A stretch of 18,425 bases of DNA from NCBI GenBank assembly GCA_023393895.1, contig JAEXBT010000236.1, forward strand, positions 1 to 18,425, given 5' to 3'. The translations under genes and the position numbers were made by a program. Each line of letters starts with the position of its first letter. Within the stretch, counting starts at the first letter, position 1. Origin of the DNA: Pseudomonadota bacterium (lineage in GTDB: Bacteria > Pseudomonadota > Gammaproteobacteria > Xanthomonadales > Xanthomonadaceae). The notes under the pieces are model-generated. The model was given only the letters and a program-made list of their open reading frames with translations. It was not told where the DNA came from and made no database searches. Positions 1 through 10,700 of the stretch are shown here, piece after piece.

Positions 1-21
1 GGCTGTTTGATGTGGCTTGGG

Positions 22-957
22 TTACGGGGGCGGCGGCGTGGGCGGGGTGACCAGCGGGCCGGCCATCACGGGTGGCGGGGGACTCAACGCAGTCAATGCG
101 GAAAGGCGGATGATCCGGGTGGTCCAGAGCACGAGCACGGCCAGTTGCGCCATCGCCAGCACCAGCCCGCTGGATGCCTGCGCGCTGACTCCCGTGCGCT
201 GCAGGAGCAGGGCGATGCCGGCGCCGAGCAGCAGCGTCAGCACCACCACCGTCAGCACCGCGAACGGGCGTTTCAGCAACAGGCGCAAGCCGCGCAGCCA
301 AGCGCGGAAAGCTGAGCGCAACGTGGCGTCGGCGGCGAACGCGGCGCGGCCCGCCTCAACACCGGCCCAGCCGAGGATCCCAAGTGCCGCGGCCACCCAC
401 ATCGCGATCCGCATCCGCTGTTCGCCCGGCGCGGACTCGATCGCCGTCTCGTGGCCTGCGTACGCCCAGGCAAACACCAGGCTTGCCGCCACCGCGACCG
501 CTGCCATCGGGATCAGCGCCACCAGGAGCAGGCGCAGCTGGCGGCCGTATTCGCGCCACCCGCCTGCCCAGAGCTCGCCGAAACCAAGCACGCGGCCTTC
601 GCGCAGGCTGGCGACCAGCATTCCGGACAGCCATGGCGCCATCAGCAGTGCCAGCAGGCTGGCCACCAGCAGGCCCTGGCCGATGCCGGCGAGGCTCATG
701 AAGAAGCCGCCGTCGCGCATGTTCGCCAGTGCATCGGCCAGCGGTGCAATGTCGTCACCGGCCACGAAGTGCGCGGCGTCCGGATGGCCGCCAAGCGCGC
801 GGTTGAACAGGCCGCGGACCGGCCAGGCCCCGAAGGCTGCGGGCAGCAGCCCGGCCAGCCAGCCCAGCAGGATGATCCGCCAGTGGCGCAGTGCATTGCC
901 GAAGCCGTGGCCGAGCGCACGCAGGAGGCCGACGTTGCGGGGGTATCCGGTCTTCAT
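22..957 (-). CDS. Six-segment integral membrane protein of unknown function
   Basis: The function is not recognised. The predicted 311-residue protein has six clear hydrophobic segments (about residues 28-46, 88-110, 142-166, 184-204, 232-252 and 262-282), no signal peptide, an acidic loop between segments 1 and 2, basic stretches near residues 216-230 that suit a cytoplasmic face, and a proline-rich tail (about 303-311). I chose the ATG at 957 because a GGGAG Shine-Dalgarno lies 7 bases before it. The ATG at 963 would overlap the upstream peptidase stop as ATGA but leaves only 1 base after GGGAG, and a GTG at 975 is also possible. The start sits on the end of the M1 peptidase gene, so translation is probably coupled and the two products may work together; that is inference. 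No catalytic motif or transporter signature is visible. It could belong to a poorly described Xanthomonadaceae membrane family. Confidence 0.8.
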   Translation of the reverse strand: MKTGYPRNVGLLRALGHGFGNALRHWRIILLGWLAGLLPAAFGAWPVRGLFNRALGGHPDAAHFVAGDDIAPLADALANMRDGGFFMSLAGIGQGLLVASLLALLMAPWLSGMLVASLREGRVLGFGELWAGGWREYGRQLRLLLVALIPMAAVAVAASLVFAWAYAGHETAIESAPGEQRMRIAMWVAAALGILGWAGVEAGRAAFAADATLRSAFRAWLRGLRLLLKRPFAVLTVVVLTLLLGAGIALLLQRTGVSAQASSGLVLAMAQLAVLVLWTTRIIRLSALTALSPPPPVMAGPLVTPPTPPPP

Positions 958-959
958 GG

Positions 960-3155
960 TCATGCTCCCATCCACCAGGCGATGAGCACCTGCAGCCAGG
1001 CCATGGCGCGACTCCCGAAGTGGCCACCGGCGGCGGTGCCGCTTTTCAGCCCGCGCACGTTGTCGGTGCGCGAACGATCCATCGGATACAGGCCGGCTGG
1101 ATCGAGTTCGACCCGCGTCGCCTTGACCGGCTTGACCCAGCCGAAGCGGAACCAGCGCTGGCTGCCTTCGAAGCGAACGGTCTCGGAGCTGCCATCGGCG
1201 AAGGTCACCTTCAGCACCTGTGGCACGTCCGCACCTTCGCGCGCGACCACCACGCTGGTGCGGAACGGATACGGGCCGGTGCCGGGCCCGGCGTCGGGAT
1301 GTGCCTTCTTCCAGTCCGCGCGCGCCTTCGTGATCGCCTTGCCGCGGGCGGTGCCACTCAGGGGCTTGCCGCTGGCGTCGACGTAACCGAGCGCCGGCAA
1401 TTCCTCGCTGCTGGTGAAGGCATCGATGCGGTCATCGATGACCTGCGCACCGTACACCGCCTGAGCGAACGCGCGCTCGATGATGTCGCGGCGGCCGGTG
1501 CCCTCGATCAATGCCTCGCGGAAATCGGCGACCGAGGGATGGCGGAACTTCCAGCGTTCGTAGTACAGCTTCATCGCCCGCGCCATGGCCTCGCGCCCGA
1601 CCTGGCGCTCGATGCCGTGCAGCAGGGTGGCGGTGCGTGAGTAGACCGTGGCGAAACTGCCGCTGGATCGACGGTTCCAGCTGTTGTTGCCGAGCGGGTC
1701 GGCGGGGTTGGCAAGCTGCGCGCTCATGCGGTCGAGGTCGTGCGTGCCTATATGCGGCGCCAGCCCGAGGCGCGCAAACCGGGCCGGCAGCGGCACGACC
1801 CGCTGCTTGCGGTCGGCCAGCATCCGGCTGTTCCAGTACTGGTTCACGCCTTCGTCGAGCATCGGCTCCTCGAATTCGTTGGAGGCGAGGATGCCGTAGA
1901 AGTAGCCGTGGCCGAACTCGTGGATGGTCACGAACTCCAGCAGGTACTGCTCGATCCCGCCCGGCTGGTAGTCCGAGACACTGTCGGCGGTGAAGAAGGT
2001 CGGGTATTCCATGCCGCCCGCCTCGCTGGCGTTGTACGGCGGGATGACCGCGGTGACCGTGCGGTACGGATAGCGGCCCAGCGTGTCGGAGAAGTACTTC
2101 AGAGAATCGATGGTCGCCTTCATCACCACCGGCGCGTTGTCGGCGTATTCGGGCGGGAACAGCACGCGCACCTTCACCGGTTCGCCGCCCGGATAGGTCC
2201 AGGTCTGCTCGAGCGGCTTGGCGGTGCGCCTGTCGGCGGTCCAGGCGAAGTCATGGACGTCGCCCTGCACGTAGCGATGCACGCTGCGACCGTTCGCCGA
2301 CTTCTGCTCGACCAGCTCGCCGGTGGCACCGATGGTGTAGTTGGAAGGCACGTCGATGCTGACGTCGTAATGGCCGAAGTCGGCGTAGAACTCGCTGTGC
2401 AGGTGGAACTCGTGGACGTTCCAGCGCGGCGCGGTGGCGCCACGCTCGCCGGCCAGTTCCAGCACGCCGATCTTCGGGAACCACTGGGCGACGAGGTGGA
2501 AGCTGCCGTAATAGCCGGTGCGCGCGGTGACCCGGGGCAGCTGGTTGAAGAAGTCGATGTCGAGGGTGGTGCTGGCGCCGGCCGCGACGGGCGTTGGCAG
2601 GTCCAGCCGCACCACGGTCTTGTCGGTCGCCGGGCCGCCATCGGGCTGCACAAACGACCACTTCACCGTCTGGCCGCCCTGTTCGACGCGCTTGAGCCGG
2701 GTGTAGCCCCAGTCACCGTCCTTCGTCTTCACCCCGGAGCGGAAGCTGAAGCCGCGCGTGCGCTGCTCGGTCATGAAGGTGCTGCCGCTGGACTCGAACG
2801 CGTTGAGGTAGAGGTGCAGGTAGACCGCGCACACCGGTTGTGCGCTGCGGTTGCGCCAGGTCAGCTGCTGGCGGCCATCGATGGTGTGCTTGTCGGGATC
2901 AAGGCGCGCGTGGATCCGGTAATCGACCACGCGGTCGGATAGCGTGGCCTCGGTGCCGGTGCGGGGCCCGCCCCAGGCACTGGCGGCGCTGGGCTCGCGA
3001 ACCGCGCCGGCATTGGCGTCGGCGAACGGGATCGTCGCGCAGCGCGCATCGGCGGCGGTTGCCGCGCGCGTTGCAGGCTGGGCGTCGGCGGGCGTTGCGA
3101 AGACGAGCCCCGCGGCAACGCCGAGGCCGGAGAGGGCACGGAGCAGCATCTTCAT
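960..3155 (-). CDS. Secreted M1-family zinc metallopeptidase
   Basis: Predicted zinc aminopeptidase-like protein of 731 residues. Residues 1-25 form a typical signal peptide (basic start, hydrophobic core, ADA before Gln26), so it should act in the periplasm or at the envelope. The M1 zinc site is complete: HEFGH at 412-416 and Glu435 after exactly 18 residues (HEXXH-X18-E). The exopeptidase-type motif appears as GGMEY at 380-384, where GAMEN is usual. Tyr505 in YSRTATLL is a candidate proton donor. The N-terminal half (about 75-330) fits the M1 beta-saddle domain. The last 15 residues are strongly hydrophobic (AMAWLQVLIAWWMGA), which is odd for a soluble enzyme. The ATG at 3155 has AGGAG 9 bases upstream; the open frame extends further but lacks the signal peptide at its start. 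The gene follows the thioesterase after 64 bases and runs into the membrane-protein gene. Substrate unknown. Confidence 0.9.
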   Translation of the reverse strand: MKMLLRALSGLGVAAGLVFATPADAQPATRAATAADARCATIPFADANAGAVREPSAASAWGGPRTGTEATLSDRVVDYRIHARLDPDKHTIDGRQQLTWRNRSAQPVCAVYLHLYLNAFESSGSTFMTEQRTRGFSFRSGVKTKDGDWGYTRLKRVEQGGQTVKWSFVQPDGGPATDKTVVRLDLPTPVAAGASTTLDIDFFNQLPRVTARTGYYGSFHLVAQWFPKIGVLELAGERGATAPRWNVHEFHLHSEFYADFGHYDVSIDVPSNYTIGATGELVEQKSANGRSVHRYVQGDVHDFAWTADRRTAKPLEQTWTYPGGEPVKVRVLFPPEYADNAPVVMKATIDSLKYFSDTLGRYPYRTVTAVIPPYNASEAGGMEYPTFFTADSVSDYQPGGIEQYLLEFVTIHEFGHGYFYGILASNEFEEPMLDEGVNQYWNSRMLADRKQRVVPLPARFARLGLAPHIGTHDLDRMSAQLANPADPLGNNSWNRRSSGSFATVYSRTATLLHGIERQVGREAMARAMKLYYERWKFRHPSVADFREALIEGTGRRDIIERAFAQAVYGAQVIDDRIDAFTSSEELPALGYVDASGKPLSGTARGKAITKARADWKKAHPDAGPGTGPYPFRTSVVVAREGADVPQVLKVTFADGSSETVRFEGSQRWFRFGWVKPVKATRVELDPAGLYPMDRSRTDNVRGLKSGTAAGGHFGSRAMAWLQVLIAWWMGA

Positions 3156-3219
3156 CCCGTCGGGCTCCTGCATCGAAAGCCCTAGCCTGCCGCAGGGGCC
3201 GGCCCGCCACAAGATGACT

Positions 3220-3647
3220 TCAGGCAGGGTCGGTGACGGCGATCCGGTGGGCGGCGGTTCGGATGCCCTCGGGCAGCGGCGCCGGCTTCCCGTCATGGCG
3301 ACCGATCCAGACCACCACCACGTGGCCGTCGCAGTGGAGCGCGCGGCTGATGGCATCCACGATGCGATGGCCGATGGTCAGGCTGCTGTTGCCGATGCGG
3401 GTCGCGAACAGTTCGATCTCGAGCTGGCTCGGGTATTCGATCGGCAGACGGTAGTTGACCGTGGCCGACGCCAGTACCGGCGCATTGTCGGCATCGAACC
3501 AGGCCGTGTCCTGCGCGTTCAGCCACTGGATGCGCGCCTCCTCGAGGTAGCGCAGATAGGTGGCGTTGTTGACGTGGTTCATCGCGTCCAAGTCGCCCCA
3601 TCGGGGGGCGAACGGCACGCGGAACGGTTGCGGGGATGCGGTTTCTT

Positions 3648-3651
<4 letters not shown>
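3220..3651 (-). CDS. Hot-dog fold acyl-CoA thioesterase (4HBT family)
   Basis: A 143-residue protein of the single-domain 4HBT (YbgC/FadM-like) size and pattern. The N-terminal motif [18 protein letters not shown] (about 18-35) carries the catalytic-type Asp22 followed by the HVNN turn and the long helix of the hot-dog fold. The later part (about 62-115) has alternating beta strands. Such enzymes hydrolyse acyl-CoA or related thioesters in the cytoplasm; chain-length preference cannot be read here. The start codon overlaps the uvrA stop as ATGA (3648-3651), so it is probably translated by re-initiation after uvrA. The functional link to DNA repair is not obvious. It is a generic thioesterase call, without a safe gene symbol. 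Confidence 0.88.
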
Positions 3652-6527
<2,876 letters not shown>

Positions 6528-6554
6528 CTGGGGGGATCCTCGGGGTAGCCGGCC

Positions 6555-6583
6555 AGCGTAGCCGTTGGGATGGGCACGGGCAA
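6555..6583 (-). promoter_or_regulatory. Possible uvrA promoter
   Basis: Reading leftward, TTGCCC (6578-6583), a 17-base spacer and TACGCT (6555-6560) lie about 28 bases before the uvrA start. Spacing is ideal, but only four and three of six bases match the sigma-70 consensus, so this is a weak prediction. Confidence 0.35.
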
Positions 6584-6636
6584 ACCCGCACCCTGGAAGA
6601 TGGGGCCAAGCCGTCGCAAGGCAAGCGACTTCCCAT

Positions 6637-6663
6637 AGAAAACGGGGCGCCGAAGCGCCCCGT
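6637..6663 (-). terminator. Rho-independent terminator of the OmpA-like gene
   Basis: On the leftward strand a 9-base stem (ACGGGGCGC paired with GCGCCCCGT) with a very stable UUCG tetraloop is followed by TTTT. It begins about 27 bases after the stop of the OmpA-like gene and separates that gene from uvrA. Confidence 0.92.
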
Positions 6664-6689
6664 CCGATTTGCGGCGAGGGTTTCGCCGG

Positions 6690-8201
6690 TCAGTTCAGGA
6701 ACGTGAACTCCATGCGGCGGTTCCTGGCCTTGCCTTCTTCCGTGCCGTTGTCGGCGATCGGCTTGTCCTGGCCATAACCCTTGGCCGACAGGATGCCGTC
6801 GGCCACGCCCAGTTCCTTCAGCCTGGTGACCACGGCTTCGGCGCGCTGCTGCGACAGGGTCATGTTGTGGGCGGCGTCACCGGTGTTGTCGGTGTGGCCG
6901 CCGGCCTCGATGCGGGTGCCGGCCGAGGAACGCTTGATCGCGTCGGCGGCGGCCCGCAGCGTTTCCATGCTGTCGTTGGTGATCGTGGCCGAATCGGTGG
7001 CGAAGTAGACGTTCATCAGGTTCAGCGCCTTGACCAGGTCATCGCTGCTGAAGCCGTCCTTCAGCCCCGCGAGCGCGGCCATGGCGCGGTCCCACAGGCC
7101 GGTGATCTCGTACTGGCCGTCACGGAACGCGGTGCGGAACCTGTCGGTCAGCGCGAAGCGGTCGGCTTCGGACATGCCCGAGGTGTCCAGACGCAGCTTG
7201 TCGCCATCGAAGTTGAACTTCAGGCCTGAGGCCTTCAGGTCCGGCAGCATGGCGATCAGCTTGTCCATCCAGCCGGCCGGGGCTGCGCTGGTATCCACGG
7301 TGATGTCGCCGCTGACGTTGTCGGCACCAAAGGTGGCGCGGATGGCGTCGAGCAGGCGGTTCTTCTCCGCCTCGCTGGCCAGCCTGCCGTTGACCGTTAC
7401 CCTGCCATCGGTGTTCTCGAAGCCGAAGGCCGGGACGCCGGCCGCAGCCGACGTGGTCGGGGTGGCGGCGGGGGCCGGTGTCGGGGCGGGGGTGGCTTCC
7501 TGCCTGTTGCAGCCGCGGAACAGGAGCAACGCGGCGATCAACAGGCCGGCCAGCAGCAGCCACGGGAGCAGCTTGCCGATGCCCGAAGAGGCATCGCGCG
7601 CCACTTCGCGGGTGGTGGCCACGGTGTTGTCGACGGCACGGTCCACGGTGCGGGCGGTCGCGCGGCCGGCATCGCCGATCGCATCGACGGTGTTTTCGGC
7701 GGCATCGCCGATTGCGTCTCCGGCCCTCTCAGCTGCCCGGGCAACGCCACCGACCGCTGCGGCACCGAGGCCGAGCGCACCGGCGCCGATGCCGCGGAAG
7801 AAGTCACCCAGTTCGTCCATGAAGGCGCGGAAGCGATCGGGCAGGCTGGTCGGCACGCGGCCGTCCTCGGTCAGGGCGTGGAAGGCATCCGGCAGCATCG
7901 CGGCCATCGCAGAGGCGGCGATCCCGCGGTCAAGGCCGACCTGCGACGCGATGGTGTCGATCTCGCCGGCGCCCAGCACCTGCTCCAGCTGGCTGGCCTC
8001 GATCGGCTCGTTGGCGCCGTCACCGGTCCAGGAATCAATCAGATTGCCCAGTCCGCGGCTGCGGAATAGATCCACGAATCCGGCGGCGCCGCCGCGTTTT
8101 TCGTTGAAAATCAATGCGATGAGAAGGCCAAGGAGTTGCTTGGCCTTGTCGGCGGAGAGCCCGAAGCGGGCTGCGACACTGTTGAGGAGGGTATCGAACA
8201 T
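6690..8201 (-). CDS. DUF937/YidB-like, BON-like and OmpA-type peptidoglycan-binding protein
   Basis: A 503-residue multi-part protein. Residues 1-115 (MFDTLLNSVAARFG...) resemble the DUF937/YidB-like domain. Residues 140-209 form an Ala-rich helix with an 11-residue repeat (DAIGDAAENTV, DAIGDAGRATA). Residues 211-228 are the only membrane segment, followed by a Pro/Ala/Thr linker (236-254). Residues about 258-365 resemble a BON-type region, and 396-503 are an OmpA C-terminal domain with GGHTDNTGDA (Asp438) and TLSQQRAEAV (Arg453), the pair that holds the peptidoglycan peptide in OmpA, plus the NRRMEF ending. The predicted topology puts the N-terminus in the cytoplasm and the C-terminus on the wall in the periplasm. 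The ATG at 8201 was chosen because GGGGA lies 7 bases upstream and the domain starts there; the frame opens further upstream. It is monocistronic, with its own terminator. The likely role is an envelope-wall tether; the cytoplasmic role is unknown. Confidence 0.88.
   Translation of the reverse strand: MFDTLLNSVAARFGLSADKAKQLLGLLIALIFNEKRGGAAGFVDLFRSRGLGNLIDSWTGDGANEPIEASQLEQVLGAGEIDTIASQVGLDRGIAASAMAAMLPDAFHALTEDGRVPTSLPDRFRAFMDELGDFFRGIGAGALGLGAAAVGGVARAAERAGDAIGDAAENTVDAIGDAGRATARTVDRAVDNTVATTREVARDASSGIGKLLPWLLLAGLLIAALLLFRGCNRQEATPAPTPAPAATPTTSAAAGVPAFGFENTDGRVTVNGRLASEAEKNRLLDAIRATFGADNVSGDITVDTSAAPAGWMDKLIAMLPDLKASGLKFNFDGDKLRLDTSGMSEADRFALTDRFRTAFRDGQYEITGLWDRAMAALAGLKDGFSSDDLVKALNLMNVYFATDSATITNDSMETLRAAADAIKRSSAGTRIEAGGHTDNTGDAAHNMTLSQQRAEAVVTRLKELGVADGILSAKGYGQDKPIADNGTEEGKARNRRMEFTFLN
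7587..7718 (-). repeat. Coding repeat: 11-residue amphipathic helix units
   Basis: Within the OmpA-like protein, residues 162-205 fall into four 11-residue units: DAIGDAAENTV, DAIGDAGRATA, RTVDRAVDNTV and ATTREVARDAS. The first two are also close at DNA level. The 11-residue period is typical of long, surface-lying amphipathic helices (LEA and apolipoprotein types). Confidence 0.7.
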
Positions 8202-8202
8202 A

Positions 8203-8213
8203 GGGGATTCCCC
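8203..8213. promoter_or_regulatory. Perfect palindrome over the ribosome binding site of the OmpA-like gene
   Basis: GGGGATTCCCC sits 1 base before the start codon at 8201 and contains the predicted Shine-Dalgarno. As RNA it could form a 4-base G-C stem with a 3-base loop that hides the GGGGA; as DNA it could be a protein site. Both are inference. Confidence 0.35.
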
Positions 8214-8290
8214 GGTGTGGAAGGGCGCGGTCCAGCATCCATGCGAAGGCGCACGGGGACTGCCGGGGCCATCCTCCATACCGGGTGTTA

Positions 8291-8308
8291 GCGTTCCGTA
8301 ATGAACGC
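8291..8308. promoter_or_regulatory. Operator-like dyad in the divergent spacer before rplU
   Basis: Perfect inverted repeat GCGTTC-N6-GAACGC, centred at 8299.5. It lies about 98 bases before the OmpA-like gene start and about 48 bases before the predicted rplU -10 box. Its size suits a dimeric regulator, but a 6-base arm can arise by chance in GC-rich DNA. Confidence 0.35.
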
Positions 8309-8346
8309 CGGCCAGCGAATGGGGTGCACCGGGCGCCTGGATGCCT

Positions 8347-8352
8347 TAGAAT
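8347..8352 (+). promoter_or_regulatory. Possible -10 box of the rplU-rpmA operon
   Basis: TAGAAT matches five of six bases of TATAAT and lies 64 bases before the rplU start. No good -35 box is visible at 16-18 bases upstream (the best is around GTGCAC at 8324-8329). Transcription would begin near 8359 and give a leader of about 58 bases. Confidence 0.4.
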
Positions 8353-8364
8353 GCCGGGTTCCTC

Positions 8365-8378
8365 GCGACCGACGTCGC
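8365..8378 (+). promoter_or_regulatory. Small hairpin in the rplU leader
   Basis: GCGAC-CGAC-GTCGC can fold as a 5-base stem with a 4-base loop just after the predicted transcription start. It could be the 5' structure of the leader; no known ribosomal-protein leader family is recognised. Confidence 0.3.
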
Positions 8379-8416
8379 CGGAAACGCAGCCACGATAACT
8401 ACAAAGGAAGATGGCC

Positions 8417-10167
<1,751 letters not shown>

Positions 10168-10177
10168 GGCCACGGGC

Positions 10178-10230
10178 GCCGCAACGTGCGGCACATCCCG
10201 GCTTCACACGCGGCGGCCGTGCTCCGCGTG
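10178..10230 (+). other. Two extra hairpins between obgE and the terminator
   Basis: GCCGCA-ACG-TGCGGC (10178-10192) and CACGCGG-N10-CCGCGTG (10207-10230) are perfect inverted repeats in the 161-base convergent spacer. Neither has a T tract, so they are not terminators alone; they could protect the 3' end of the obgE message. Confidence 0.35.
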
Positions 10231-10257
10231 ATGCCGCGAACGGTTGCCATCCATCCA

Positions 10258-10289
10258 CGAAAAAGCCTCGCGGTAATGCGAGGCTTTCG
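10258..10289. terminator. Bidirectional terminator between obgE and rpsT
   Basis: GCCTCGC (10265-10271), a 6-base loop and GCGAGGC (10278-10284) are flanked by an A run on the left and TTTCGTTT on the right. The structure works for obgE rightward and for rpsT leftward, where the tail reads TTTTTCG. Confidence 0.9.
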
Positions 10290-10328
10290 TTTGCCGTGCC
10301 GATTGCGCCGCGGACGGCGCAACAGGTA

Positions 10329-10601
10329 TCAGGCGGCGGCCTTGAGCGCCTTGATGCGGGCGTTCAGGCGGCTCTTGTGGCGCGCGGCCTTGTTCTTGTG
10401 GATCAGGCCGCGCGACGCGAAACGGTCGAGCAGCGGCTGGGCGGCGGCCATCGCCGCGGTGGCGCCTTCGGCGTCGTTGGACTGCAGGGCCTTCAGCACC
10501 TTCTTGACCGAGGTGCGCAGCATGGAACGCTGGCTGTTGTTGCGCGCATTGCGCACAATGGTCTGCTTGGCGCGCTTCTTGGCGGACTTGATATTGGCCA
10601 C
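10329..10601 (-). CDS. rpsT: 30S ribosomal protein S20
   Basis: A 90-residue protein (family about 87) reading [13 protein letters not shown] from a GTG codon, then the helical, basic S20 pattern [19 protein letters not shown] and the ending [15 protein letters not shown]20 binds 16S rRNA early in small-subunit assembly. The GTG at 10601 is the only start that gives the conserved MANIKSAK opening; AAGG lies upstream at a normal distance. A non-ATG start recalls E. coli rpsT, which uses TTG. It is divergent from murJ across 99 bases, has a near-consensus promoter, and ends in the shared bidirectional terminator. Confidence 0.97.
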   Translation of the reverse strand: MANIKSAKKRAKQTIVRNARNNSQRSMLRTSVKKVLKALQSNDAEGATAAMAAAQPLLDRFASRGLIHKNKAARHKSRLNARIKALKAAA

Positions 10602-10656
10602 GATGGAACCTTCGAGGAAACTGGTTGGAATGGGGTCGCGGGACGCGAGACAGAAA

Positions 10657-10685
10657 AGTATGGCCCATTCAAGGATTTGCGTCAA
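10657..10685 (-). promoter_or_regulatory. rpsT promoter
   Basis: Reading leftward, TTGACG (10680-10685), exactly 17 bases and CATACT (10657-10662) form a strong sigma-70 type promoter. Transcription would begin near 10650, leaving a leader of about 50 bases before the GTG start. Confidence 0.8.
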
Positions 10686-10700
10686 CCGGGCGGGTTGCCC

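Noticed and set aside
17..985. Long plus-strand frames opposite the membrane protein and the M1 peptidase (also 1740-2942).
   Set aside because: They are Arg/Ala/Pro/Ser-rich or His/Val-rich shadows; the minus-strand products have membrane segments or a complete zinc site.
8214..8300. GGAACG on the minus strand as a sigma-E type -35 for the OmpA-like gene.
   Set aside because: No TCNAA-like -10 is found at the right distance, and the bases are better explained as one arm of the dyad at 8291-8308.
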